This document shows, one piece after another, positions 9,578 through 18,103 of a stretch of DNA of 64,000 bases. A program made the translations under genes and the position numbers. The DNA is taken from positions 1,984,001-2,048,000 of the forward strand of contig NZ_CP104208.1 in the NCBI RefSeq assembly GCF_026230175.1, in the 5' to 3' direction. Under the pieces are notes generated by a model. It saw only the letters and a program-made list of their open reading frames with translations. It did not search any database and was not told the origin of the DNA. This DNA comes from Desulfovibrio mangrovi. Its GTDB lineage: Bacteria; Desulfobacterota; Desulfovibrionia; Desulfovibrionales; Desulfovibrionaceae. Each line of letters starts with the position of its first letter. The stretch's first letter is position 1.

Positions 9578-9644
9578 AACGGCGTGTCGTCTGCCTGCTC
9601 TGCGGCAAATACAACCGTGAACAGCGATATGGGGGAAAACCCGA

Positions 9645-11747
9645 CTAACCTTCCATCAATGTCCCTGCCGGACCGCATTCATCCATGGTTTCATGCTTAA
9701 GTGGAAGGCGGACATGAAAGATCGTGCCGCCGCCCGGGGCAGACTCCACCCTGATCTCCCCGTTGTGGTTGCGGGTGACGATCATGAACACCACGGAAAG
9801 CCCAAGGCCGGTGCCCTCTCCGGGAGCCTTGGTCGTGAAAAAGGGCTCGAAAATGCGTCTTTTTGTCTCGGTATCCATACCAGGACCGTTATCGGCCACA
9901 TCCACGAATATATATCCCTCTTCCTCCCTGATCGTAATCGTTATTCTGCCCGGCTGCTCGCGCCCTGTCTGAGAGGCAATGGCCTGAGCGGCATTGTGGA
10001 TGAGATTGAAAAGCACCTGCACGATTTCCGTCTCGGAACACTCCAGCGGGGAAAGATCCGGCGCAAAGTCCCTGACCAGTGCAATGCTCTTGAAGTCATA
10101 TTTCCGTTTGGGATCGTATTCGGCGCTGGCCAGACTTATTGCCCGCTCCACCAGAACGGGCATGGAGTTGAGGGCAAAATGAGATTCGCTCTTGCGGCTG
10201 AAGTTGAGCATGTTGGCCACAATGGCCGCTGCCCGCTGCCCGCATTCCTGAATGCCTTCCAGCATATAGTCCACTTTGCGTAGCCGGAAATATTCACGGA
10301 TGCACTCAATGCTGCATCCGGCCTTCTCCGCCGCTTCCCTGTTGGCCGCCATATCCGGTGAGACACGCCGGAAAATGTTCTGTATGCCCTGAAGAATCCC
10401 TCCGAGGGGATTATTGATCTCATGCGCCATGCCTGCGGCAAGCCCGCCCACGGACAGCAGCTTTTCCGACTGGACAAGCAGATCGGCGGTACGGTTGCGT
10501 TCAGTCACATCGGCCATGATGACCAGCATATCGGCTCCGAGCCGTCGGTAACGGAACTCGACATCACGAACAACCCCGCTTTTGGTGGTCACCAGCCATT
10601 CCCGGTTGTTGCCCGCCTGCAGCAGGTCGTTGCTGTTGTCGGTGAGCATGCTTTTCCATGCGCCTTTCACCCTGTTCCGATAGATCTTGTCCGGATAAGC
10701 CAGTTGCCACCATGCTTCCACATCGGGAATATCTTCAATTGTATACCCCGCCATCCGGCTGAATTCGGAATTGAGGTACAGCACCTTGCCGGAAGCAGAA
10801 ACAAGGGCCATTCCCAGCGGACAACTTTCCACCAATGTCTTGAAATGCTCCCTGCTCTCCAAAAGCGCCTCGGTACGCTCCCTCACGGCCTTGCGCAGGC
10901 TCCATGTCCAAAGCAGGAAAAAGGCCAGCAACAGCAACAGCGGAACAAAGAAAAACAGAAAAATACGCAAAAGCTTCTGCTTGAAGCTGCGCCGCTCATA
11001 CACTCCGAACCACTTGTCATGGATTTTCGCGTACTCACCGGAGCTCTTGATCAGCAGCAGTCCCTCGTCAAGGGCGGCTTGCAGAGCCTCATCCCCCTCC
11101 TTCACCACAAAACAGTATCGTCTTGGCTCCAGGGGAGGCCCCACGAATATCACATTCTCGTATTTGCCACCCTGCATGATGTAGAGAGCCTGCAGGCTTG
11201 AAAGCAGTGCAGCATCATGTTTGCCGCTTGCCAGAAGCGCAAGCCCGTCTTCCTGCGATTCAACAGGCACCAGAGCAGTTTTCTTCAGGGTTCGCCGTGC
11301 GAAATCGTGCATGATGTCCCCGTTCTGCACGATGACAGACTTGCCTTCGAGGTCATCCAGGGAGTTGATGTCCGAATCATCACGAACGAAAATGGCATGG
11401 TTCACTATGATATGCGGGGTACTGAAATCCACCAGCTTGTCCCGCTCCGGGGAGTAGTACATGCCGGTCAGAATATCTATCTCTCCACGCTCTATCTGTC
11501 CCCGCACTTCGCTCCACGGGCCAAGGTCAATCCGGATGTTCAGGTTCTTCACCCGCGCGACGGCGCGCATGACATCCACATTGAAACCGGCGGGAACGCC
11601 GCCTTCCAGAAATTCGTATGGAGGATAATTATAGTCTCCCCGAACACGCAGGAGATGCTCCATGGCTGCAGACACCTGTGGCGCAGGCCACAGGCAGCCA
11701 AGCGTGACAAGAAGAAGGATGCATGTCCACCTTGATACAGCCCGCAT
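9645..11747 (-). CDS. sensor histidine kinase with periplasmic solute-binding sensor and PAS domain
   Basis: A 700-residue kinase starting at ATG 11747, with GGGGGA 5 nt upstream; a TTG four codons earlier is the alternative. A signal peptide is followed by an SBP_bac_3 domain (about residues 35-260, with YNYPPYEFLEGGVPAGFNVD and LTGMYYSPERD). One TM follows (about 268-288), then a PAS domain (CPLGMALVSASGKVLYLNSE), a dimerisation helix with phospho-His in GMAHEINNPLGG (about residue 442), and HATPase (FNLIHNAAQAI, GTGLGLSVV). It probably senses an amino acid or another small ligand directly. It has no receiver domain and no cognate regulator nearby. It converges on the hybrid kinase with 67 bp between the stops. 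Confidence 0.91.
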   Translation of the reverse strand: MRAVSRWTCILLLVTLGCLWPAPQVSAAMEHLLRVRGDYNYPPYEFLEGGVPAGFNVDVMRAVARVKNLNIRIDLGPWSEVRGQIERGEIDILTGMYYSPERDKLVDFSTPHIIVNHAIFVRDDSDINSLDDLEGKSVIVQNGDIMHDFARRTLKKTALVPVESQEDGLALLASGKHDAALLSSLQALYIMQGGKYENVIFVGPPLEPRRYCFVVKEGDEALQAALDEGLLLIKSSGEYAKIHDKWFGVYERRSFKQKLLRIFLFFFVPLLLLLAFFLLWTWSLRKAVRERTEALLESREHFKTLVESCPLGMALVSASGKVLYLNSEFSRMAGYTIEDIPDVEAWWQLAYPDKIYRNRVKGAWKSMLTDNSNDLLQAGNNREWLVTTKSGVVRDVEFRYRRLGADMLVIMADVTERNRTADLLVQSEKLLSVGGLAAGMAHEINNPLGGILQGIQNIFRRVSPDMAANREAAEKAGCSIECIREYFRLRKVDYMLEGIQECGQRAAAIVANMLNFSRKSESHFALNSMPVLVERAISLASAEYDPKRKYDFKSIALVRDFAPDLSPLECSETEIVQVLFNLIHNAAQAIASQTGREQPGRITITIREEEGYIFVDVADNGPGMDTETKRRIFEPFFTTKAPGEGTGLGLSVVFMIVTRNHNGEIRVESAPGGGTIFHVRLPLKHETMDECGPAGTLMEG

Positions 11748-12028
11748 GGTATCCCCCAAAATAACAGAAAAATGCCGCCGGATTCCCCTACCTTTTACCC
11801 ACTCCGGCCCATAGAGAAGCTCTACCCATACATTACGCGACTTCCTGAGAATAGGAAAGGAGATGCAGTCTGTAATAAAAAGTGATCATGCATGCGCCTT
11901 TTCGAAAACAGACGGCAGGCGCCCCGTCATACCTGCACCGGCTTGACACAACACCGGCAATTGGGTAGGTCAAACTTCCTTTCCAATGGTGGTTTCACCA
12001 TGTATTTTGTAAGCACCACTCCAAACCA

Positions 12029-12493
12029 ATGCAGCACACCATCATCGACCCGAACACAGCCGGCTATCTTGCCATAGTCGTTCTGTTCCTGCTGACCATC
12101 AGCTTCTTTTTTTCCCAACGCCTGTTGCGCTCCCGCGCCGCCGTCATGCCGGAAGCCTGCCTGAAAAAGAACATACCAGCCGCACCGGACGGGCTCTGCG
12201 CTACCACACTGCGGATAGCCAACTACAGCCACAAACCCATTCAGATCCGTAACATCCATATGGAATGCGGCACGTTTGCGGGCAATGAAATCCGTAACCT
12301 CATGGGCCAGATACAAAGCTACCAGAAAGGGACCGACATCATACGCCATTTCCCCGTGATCATTGAACCGGAAACCCAGAACGAAGACCCCATCGTCTTC
12401 CACGCACAAGTCGGCATCCCCGCAACAGCAGTATTGGTAGGAAGCAACGGCATATACGACGTTCACATCAGACAGGCAGAGGCAACCTACTAG
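12029..12493 (+). CDS. small single-TM membrane protein, unknown function
   Basis: A 154-residue protein with one N-terminal membrane segment (about residues 12-30, rich in Leu/Ile/Phe) and a 120-residue domain on the other side. The domain has beta-like character (TLRIANYSHKPIQIRNIHME, FPVIIEP, DPIVFHAQVGIP). I recognise no family. No strong Shine-Dalgarno precedes the ATG, so the start is uncertain. It stands alone between the divergent kinase at 11747 and the two-component system at 12625. The 280 bp upstream carry nothing I can identify. Confidence 0.6.
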   Translation: MQHTIIDPNTAGYLAIVVLFLLTISFFFSQRLLRSRAAVMPEACLKKNIPAAPDGLCATTLRIANYSHKPIQIRNIHMECGTFAGNEIRNLMGQIQSYQKGTDIIRHFPVIIEPETQNEDPIVFHAQVGIPATAVLVGSNGIYDVHIRQAEATY

Positions 12494-12624
12494 CCCCCCT
12501 CCGGCAACGCCCGCCCAACAATGCCCGTGCTCCACGCATGAAGCATGCCCCCCTGCCTTGCCAAGGCGCTTCCATCCTGCCTATAGTTCGGCAATAGTCC
12601 GCCGGACCGGCAGGGAGAACCGCA

Positions 12625-14292
12625 TTGTCACTGCGCCGCCTGATACACTGGATCAAACCCCGCACCATCCGTTCGCACCTCATCCACATGGTGCTCGTGC
12701 TGCTGTTGCTGCAGATTGCCGTAAGCTGGCTGGTCATCACCGGACCGGTTACGGACATGCTCAAGAACGAAATCGGTGAAAGCGCGCTGCATGCGGCCAA
12801 GACCATCGCCCAGATGCCCACAGTGCGCAGGGCGCTGTTGGCCCGCGACCCCCACGGCACCATTCAGGAACTCGCCGAATCCATTCGCATCAGTATCGGT
12901 GCATCCTATGTCGTGGTGGGGGACCGCAATGGCATACGCTATTCACACCCGGTCAGAGAGCGCATAGGCCAACTCTTCGTTGGCGGTGACACGGGCCCCG
13001 CTCTCATTGAAGGAAAATCCTACATATCGGAGGCCGTCGGCTCGCTCGGGCCATCGCTGCGCGGCATGACGCCCATCTTCGACTACAATGACGACATCAT
13101 CGGCTTTGTCGCCGTTGGATACCTTTCGACCAAGGTTCAGGACGCCATTCCTCCCCATCTCAACAAACCGTTCACACTCATAGCCGCCATGGCGGCCGTT
13201 GGCATTCTGAGCGCCCTTTTCATCGCCCAGCATCTCAAGAACATCACACTGGGGCTTGAACCGACGGAAATCACCAACCTGTACCTTGAACGCGGTGCCA
13301 TTCTGGAAGCCATCAGAGAAGGCGTTGTGGCCGTGGACCCGGAAGGCAAGATACGGCTGGCGAACAAGGCCGCAGTTCTGTATGCGGGGCTTGATCCGGA
13401 AGCCGTGCGCAAGGACCGCAACATTGACACCGTGCTTCCCGGTGCCGGCCTGAAGCGAGCCCTCGCCTCGGGTGAGGCGGAGCACGATCAGGAACGCCGC
13501 ATCAACGACAAGGACATGATATTCAACATCGTGCCCGTCTTCCGGCAGGGCACCCTGCACGGCGTGGTGGCCAGCTTCCGTCCCAAGGATGAGCTGGACC
13601 GTCTTGCCACCGAGCTTTCCAGAGTGCAGGAGTATTCCGAACTCCTGCGCGTGCAGACGCACGAATATTCCAACAAGCTGCACACCATTGCAGGACTCAT
13701 TCAGATTGAGGCCTACAGCGAGGCACTGGAACTGGTCACCCGCGAATCCCATGGTTACGACGATGTCATCCGGTTCCTCAACGAAGCGGTGCCCCATCCG
13801 GTCATTGCCGCCATTCTGCTGGGCAAGTTCAACCGCGCACAGGAACTCAAGCTGGATTTTGCCATAGACAGACAAAGTACACTGGCTGACGTGCCTGCAC
13901 ACATTGATCAAGTGAAGATCGTGACCATTCTGGGCAACCTGCTGGACAACGCCTTTGAGGCCGTGCTGGACCGCGAACTGCACAGACGGCGGGTTGAACT
14001 CTCCTTCACCGACCTTGGCAACGACATTGTCTTCGAGATAGAAGACTCCGGCCCCGGCATTCCCGTGGAGCGGACACAGGCCGTGTTTGAAAAAGGGGTG
14101 TCCTCCAAGGGCAAGGACCGCAGGGGGGTAGGGCTCTACCTTGTGCGGCAGCAACTTGACGAACTGGGTGGTGACGTGCTGATTTCCGACAGCAACCTGG
14201 GGGGCGCACTGTTCACCGTAACGGTACCCAAGAGACCTCCCGGCCGGAATCCGGAGGGAACCAGCGACAACAGCGGAGAGAAGGATGAGTAA
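12625..14292 (+). CDS. DcuS/CitA-family sensor histidine kinase
   Basis: A 555-residue membrane kinase of the C4-dicarboxylate/citrate family. TM1 lies near residues 20-40. A periplasmic sensor (single Cache-like, VVVGDRNGIRYSHP) ends at TM2 (about residues 190-210). A cytoplasmic PAS follows (AILEAIREGVVAVDPEGKIRL), then the atypical H-box RVQTHEYSNKLHTIAG with His at about 346, and HATPase (LGNLLDNAFEAV, GVGLYLVRQQ). The start is a TTG at 12625 with GGGAG 8 nt upstream; no ATG before residue 22 fits better. It overlaps the regulator gene by 8 nt and lies directly upstream of a TRAP transporter operon, so a dicarboxylate-like ligand is likely by inference. Confidence 0.92.
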   Translation: MSLRRLIHWIKPRTIRSHLIHMVLVLLLLQIAVSWLVITGPVTDMLKNEIGESALHAAKTIAQMPTVRRALLARDPHGTIQELAESIRISIGASYVVVGDRNGIRYSHPVRERIGQLFVGGDTGPALIEGKSYISEAVGSLGPSLRGMTPIFDYNDDIIGFVAVGYLSTKVQDAIPPHLNKPFTLIAAMAAVGILSALFIAQHLKNITLGLEPTEITNLYLERGAILEAIREGVVAVDPEGKIRLANKAAVLYAGLDPEAVRKDRNIDTVLPGAGLKRALASGEAEHDQERRINDKDMIFNIVPVFRQGTLHGVVASFRPKDELDRLATELSRVQEYSELLRVQTHEYSNKLHTIAGLIQIEAYSEALELVTRESHGYDDVIRFLNEAVPHPVIAAILLGKFNRAQELKLDFAIDRQSTLADVPAHIDQVKIVTILGNLLDNAFEAVLDRELHRRRVELSFTDLGNDIVFEIEDSGPGIPVERTQAVFEKGVSSKGKDRRGVGLYLVRQQLDELGGDVLISDSNLGGALFTVTVPKRPPGRNPEGTSDNSGEKDE

Positions 14293-14995
14293 AGTACGTG
14301 TCCTGATCGTGGAAGACGACGTGCGCATTGCAGACCTGCACCGGCGTTTCACCATGCGCGTGGAGGACTGCGAGGTGGTAGGGGTGGCGCACAATCTCGA
14401 CGATGCGCGCCTCATGATCGAAACGCTGGAACCCCATCTGGTGCTGCTCGACCTCTATTTTCCGGAAGGCTCCGGAACGGATCTGCTGCGCGAAATCCGC
14501 TCGGAAGGACGCGAGACGGATGTCATCCTCATCACGGCAGCCCGCGAGGTCGGCCCACTGAAGGAAGCCGTCCGGGGCGGCGTGTTCGACTACCTCATCA
14601 AACCAGTGTCGGCCGACCGCTTTCACGACTGTCTGGTCAAGTTCTGCAACTACCGCAAGCGCATCTCCTGTGGCGACAGCATAGAGCAGCAAGACGTTGA
14701 CAGCATGCTGCACCCCGCCAGCGCCAATGCCCCTGTAGCCCAATCGGCCGACCTGCCCAAGGGCATAGACCTGCTCACTCTGGGCAAAATCAAGGCCGCC
14801 ATGGAAAACGCCCCCACGGAAACGGGGCTGAGTGCCGAGGAGGTAGGGGCAAATGTGGGCGTAAGCCGGTCAACCGCAAGGCGTTACCTAGAGTATATGA
14901 CCTCGGCCGGAGCCATATATGCCGACCAGGTATACGGCTCCATCGGCAGACCCGAACGCCGCTACTTCCGCTCTACGGCCCCCGCAGCCGAGTAA
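14285..14995 (+). CDS. DcuR/CitB-family response regulator
   Basis: A 236-residue regulator, partner of the kinase it overlaps. The receiver domain (residues 1-125) has phospho-Asp in VLLDLYFPEG (about residue 56), a conserved Thr in LITAA and Lys in YLIKPVS. The C-terminal helix-turn-helix (GLSAEEVGANVGVSRSTARR) and winged tail (GSIGRPERRYF) are those of the CitB/DcuR class. It probably activates the dctPQM-type operon that begins 180 bp downstream. An exact 10-bp direct repeat in that gap is a candidate binding site. Confidence 0.93.
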   Translation: MSKVRVLIVEDDVRIADLHRRFTMRVEDCEVVGVAHNLDDARLMIETLEPHLVLLDLYFPEGSGTDLLREIRSEGRETDVILITAAREVGPLKEAVRGGVFDYLIKPVSADRFHDCLVKFCNYRKRISCGDSIEQQDVDSMLHPASANAPVAQSADLPKGIDLLTLGKIKAAMENAPTETGLSAEEVGANVGVSRSTARRYLEYMTSAGAIYADQVYGSIGRPERRYFRSTAPAAE

Positions 14996-15019
14996 ACATC
15001 CCCCGGCTCCCTGTCGTGA

Positions 15020-15047
15020 ACAAAATGAACAAAACTCACAAAATGAA
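15020..15047. promoter_or_regulatory. direct repeat, candidate operator of the TRAP operon
   Basis: The sequence ACAAAATGAA occurs exactly twice (15020-15029 and 15038-15047), 18 bp apart start to start. It lies in the gap between the DcuR-type regulator and dctP. AT-rich direct repeats suit binding by CitB/DcuR regulators. The assignment is positional inference. Confidence 0.4.
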
Positions 15048-15175
15048 TTATTCTTCCTTTATCCTCTAAAAAATACTGGCGGTATCATTTCTAGTAGCAT
15101 TCCTTCAGTACAGACAGAATCACAGGCTTGGTGCGCCGTGGGGTTCTGAAACCAACTGTGTAACTTGGAGGAGTT

Positions 15176-16153
15176 ATGATTCGATTCGCCAAAGTACTTG
15201 CCGTTGCCCTGCTCGTTGTCAGCTTTGCCGTTCCCGCCTTTGCGGGTAAGGTAGTGCTCAAACTCGGCCATATCGCCGAACCCGTGCATCCCTATGGTCA
15301 GGGCGCTGACCACTTCGCCAAACTCGTTGCCGAAAAATCCGGCGGAGAAATGGAAGTGCGCGTATTCCCCAGCTCCCAGCTGGGCGGCCAGAAGGACCTG
15401 ATCGAAGGTCTTATCTACGGCACCGTTGACATGGCTCTGGTGGGCACCGCAGTGCTCGGCCAGTTCCAGCCCCAGATTTCCATCTTCGACCTTCCCTTCC
15501 TGTTCAAGGACCGTGCACATGCCTACAAGTCCCTCGACACCGTAGGTATGGAACTGGGCGGCGCTCTTGAGTCCAAGGGCATCAAGCTGCTCGGCTACAT
15601 GGAAAACGGCATCCGCCACATGACCAACAACGTTCACCCCATCAAGACCCCCGAAGACATGAAGGGCCTGAAGATCCGCGTTATGACCAACAAGATATAC
15701 GTGGAAACCATGAAGTCCCTCGGTGCTTCCCCCACCCCCATGGCCTTCGGCGAACTGTACTCCGCCATGCAGCAGGGTACCGTTGACGGTCAGGAAAACC
15801 CCAGCGCCCACATTTTCACCAAGCGCTTCTTTGAAGTGCAGAAGTACGCCTCCCTCACCGCTCACGCATATTCCCCCGAACCCATGGTTATCTCCATGGT
15901 TGCATGGGCACGCCTCACCCCTGCCCAGCAGGACATCCTGAAGTCCGCAGCAGCCGAATCCATCGCTTGGCAGCGTGAACTCTCCGCCAACGAAGATGCT
16001 GCTTACTGGGACAAGATCAAGGAAACCGGCCAGATCGAAGTCATCGACGTTGACCGTGACAAGTTCGCCGAAGCCACCCGCTCCGTTTACAAGGAATTCG
16101 CGGACGTAGTCGGCCAGGACAACATCGACAAGATCGAAGCCCTCAAGAACTAA
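15176..16153 (+). CDS. dctP: TRAP transporter solute-binding protein, DctP family
   Basis: A 325-residue periplasmic receptor with a signal peptide (cleavage near AFAGK). TRAP-family hallmarks: LKLGHIAEPVHPYGQGADHFA at the mature N-terminus; FPSSQLGGQKDLIEGL; the carboxylate-binding Arg segment MKGLKIRVM; and the QQGTVDGQENPSAHIF loop. A strong TTGGAGGAG precedes the ATG. It captures an organic acid and hands it to the DctQM membrane pair encoded next. The ligand is probably a C4-dicarboxylate or related acid. Confidence 0.95.
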   Translation: MIRFAKVLAVALLVVSFAVPAFAGKVVLKLGHIAEPVHPYGQGADHFAKLVAEKSGGEMEVRVFPSSQLGGQKDLIEGLIYGTVDMALVGTAVLGQFQPQISIFDLPFLFKDRAHAYKSLDTVGMELGGALESKGIKLLGYMENGIRHMTNNVHPIKTPEDMKGLKIRVMTNKIYVETMKSLGASPTPMAFGELYSAMQQGTVDGQENPSAHIFTKRFFEVQKYASLTAHAYSPEPMVISMVAWARLTPAQQDILKSAAAESIAWQRELSANEDAAYWDKIKETGQIEVIDVDRDKFAEATRSVYKEFADVVGQDNIDKIEALKN

Positions 16154-16162
16154 TTGATGATG

Positions 16163-16194
16163 CGGCCCGGCCGGTGACGGGCGGGCCGATTTTC
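16163..16194 (+). terminator. intra-operon hairpin after dctP
   Basis: Stem CGGCCCG (16163-16169) / CGGGCCG (16182-16188) followed by ATTTTCC, in the dctP-dctQ gap. It is a likely partial terminator or mRNA-stabilising hairpin keeping the receptor in excess. Confidence 0.6.
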
Positions 16195-16210
16195 CTTCGC
16201 GAGGCGTAGT

Positions 16211-16747
16211 ATGGAAAAATTGCTCAAGTCTTTGAACAAGGTGTTGTTCTGGATATCCGTCTCATCCATGGCGGTCATGCTGGTACTCATCTTTATGCAG
16301 GTCATTACCCGTTACATTTTCAACCACACCTTCGAATGGTCCGAAGAACTGGCCCGATTCCTCTTTGTATGGGTCGTATTCCTCGGCTCCGCCCTCATCA
16401 TGGGCGAAGGTGGCCACCTTGCCGTGCAGTTGCTGCCCCGCAAGTTCGAAGGTACCGCTGTAGGCCATGTCATGAACCTGTTCATCAATGCATGCAGTTA
16501 TGCCTTTATTCTGCTGCTTCTGGTGCAGGGATCTAAAATGACGTCCGTCATGACCTTCCAGACCGCTCCCGGCCTCGGCATTTCCATGAGCTGGGTCTAT
16601 GCGATCATCCCCGTAAGTGCCTGTCTGATGATGCTCTACCTGATCAGGGACACCATAACGATCTTCAAGAAGATCCGTGGTGCGGGAAATTCGCAGGAAG
16701 CCGATGCCCTGACCGTGTCTGAACCCGCAAGCAAGAACGACAAGTAG
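16211..16747 (+). CDS. dctQ: TRAP transporter small permease, DctQ family
   Basis: A 178-residue membrane protein with four hydrophobic segments. It shows the DctQ pattern VITRYIFNHTFEWSEELARFLFVW followed by LGSALIMGEGGHLAV. It forms the small membrane subunit that pairs with DctM. The gene follows dctP and is 9 bp from dctM. The C-terminal 25 residues are polar and cytoplasmic. Confidence 0.94.
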   Translation: MEKLLKSLNKVLFWISVSSMAVMLVLIFMQVITRYIFNHTFEWSEELARFLFVWVVFLGSALIMGEGGHLAVQLLPRKFEGTAVGHVMNLFINACSYAFILLLLVQGSKMTSVMTFQTAPGLGISMSWVYAIIPVSACLMMLYLIRDTITIFKKIRGAGNSQEADALTVSEPASKNDK

Positions 16748-16756
16748 GGGGAAATC

Positions 16757-18031
16757 ATGGAAGGCGTATTGCTCGGCTCTTTTCTGCTGATGACCTTTCT
16801 GGGCGTGCCCGTAGCCTTTGCGCTGGGCCTGTCCGTATCATTAATCCTTTTTCTGTTCCTGGACATGCCGCAGGTATTGATCACCCAGAATATCTATTCC
16901 GGTGTTGATTCTTTCTCCTTCATGGCTGTTCCCTTCTTCATGCTGGCAGGCTCGTTCATGTCCGCCGGTGGCGTGACAAGACGTCTGGTCAACTTTGCGC
17001 AGGCCATGGTGGGCTCATTCACCGGTGGACTTGCGCAGGCTGTTGCCGTTTCCGGCATGTTCTTCGCTGCCATTTCCGGCTCTTCCGCCGCCACCACTGC
17101 GGCCATCGGTTCCACCATGGTTAACGAAATGGAGCAGAAGGGCTACCGGCGCGAACTGGCCACCGGCATCGTTGCCGCTGGCGGTACCGTGGGCATTGTT
17201 ATTCCTCCCTCCATCACGCTGGTGGTATACGGCGTCATCGCGGGCAGTTCCATCGGCGACCTGTTCGTGGGCGGCGTTGTCCCCGGCCTCCTCATGGGAA
17301 TAAGCATGTGCGTGGTAAGCTGGTGGATCGCCAAGAAGGAAGGCATTCCCGCAGAAGGCTCCTTCTCCTTCGCCAAGCTCATCAAGGCATTCCGCGATTC
17401 GTTCTGGGCGCTGATGACACCCGTCATCATCATCGGCGGCATCTACGGCGGCATATTCACCCCCACCGAAGCAGCCGCCGTTGCAGCCATGTACGGCATC
17501 TTCGTGGGTATGTTCATCTACAAGGAACTCAAGCTCAAGGACTTCCCCAAGATCATCTTCGATGCCGTCATGGGCACCACGATCATCATGTTCATCGTGG
17601 GTGCAGCCAACGTATTCGGCTGGATGCTCACCAACCTTGAAATACCCCATCACATCGGTGCGTACGTGGTGTCTCTCACCTCATCGCCCATCCTGTTCCT
17701 CATGATGATGAACGTGCTGCTGCTTGTCATCGGCACCATGATCAACGCATCCGCTGCGGTGGTCATTCTCACCCCCATCTTCCTGCCCGTTGCCCTTCAG
17801 CTGGGTATCGACCCGCTGTTCTTCGGCGTGCTGATGGTGGTGAACCTTGCCATCGGGTGCATCACTCCCCCTGTGGGACTGGACCTCTTCGTGGCCAGCG
17901 CCATCTGCAAGGTGCCGCTGGAACGGGTCATGCGAGCATCTCTGCCTTACCTGTATGCATTGCTCGCGGTGCTGGTCCTCCTGACCATGTGCCCCACACT
18001 CATCACCTTCCTGCCCGGCCTGATGCAATAG
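16757..18031 (+). CDS. dctM: TRAP transporter large permease, DctM family
   Basis: A 424-residue polytopic permease (about 12 segments), the sodium-coupled transport subunit of the TRAP system. Family motifs include VPFFMLAGSFMSAGGVTRRL, FFAAISGSSAATTAAIGS, GTVGIVIPPSITLVVYGVI, GGIFTPTEAAAVAAMYG and INLAIG-like VNLAIGCITPPVGLDLFVA. The length is normal. It is the last gene of the dctPQM operon and is followed by a strong terminator. Regulation is probably by the adjacent DcuS/DcuR-type pair. Confidence 0.95.
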   Translation: MEGVLLGSFLLMTFLGVPVAFALGLSVSLILFLFLDMPQVLITQNIYSGVDSFSFMAVPFFMLAGSFMSAGGVTRRLVNFAQAMVGSFTGGLAQAVAVSGMFFAAISGSSAATTAAIGSTMVNEMEQKGYRRELATGIVAAGGTVGIVIPPSITLVVYGVIAGSSIGDLFVGGVVPGLLMGISMCVVSWWIAKKEGIPAEGSFSFAKLIKAFRDSFWALMTPVIIIGGIYGGIFTPTEAAAVAAMYGIFVGMFIYKELKLKDFPKIIFDAVMGTTIIMFIVGAANVFGWMLTNLEIPHHIGAYVVSLTSSPILFLMMMNVLLLVIGTMINASAAVVILTPIFLPVALQLGIDPLFFGVLMVVNLAIGCITPPVGLDLFVASAICKVPLERVMRASLPYLYALLAVLVLLTMCPTLITFLPGLMQ

Positions 18032-18063
18032 CAGGTTGCCCCCCGTCACGACTTAGAGAACCG

Positions 18064-18097
18064 AAAGGGGACCGGATACTACTCCGGTCCCCTTTTC
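18064..18097. terminator. terminator between dctM and the convergent DUF1566 gene
   Basis: Perfect 13-bp stem AAAGGGGACCGGA (18064-18076) / TCCGGTCCCCTTT (18083-18095) followed by TT. The A-rich 5' side allows use in both directions; the convergent gene ends at 18104. Confidence 0.9.
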
Positions 18098-18103
18098 ATT
18101 GCA

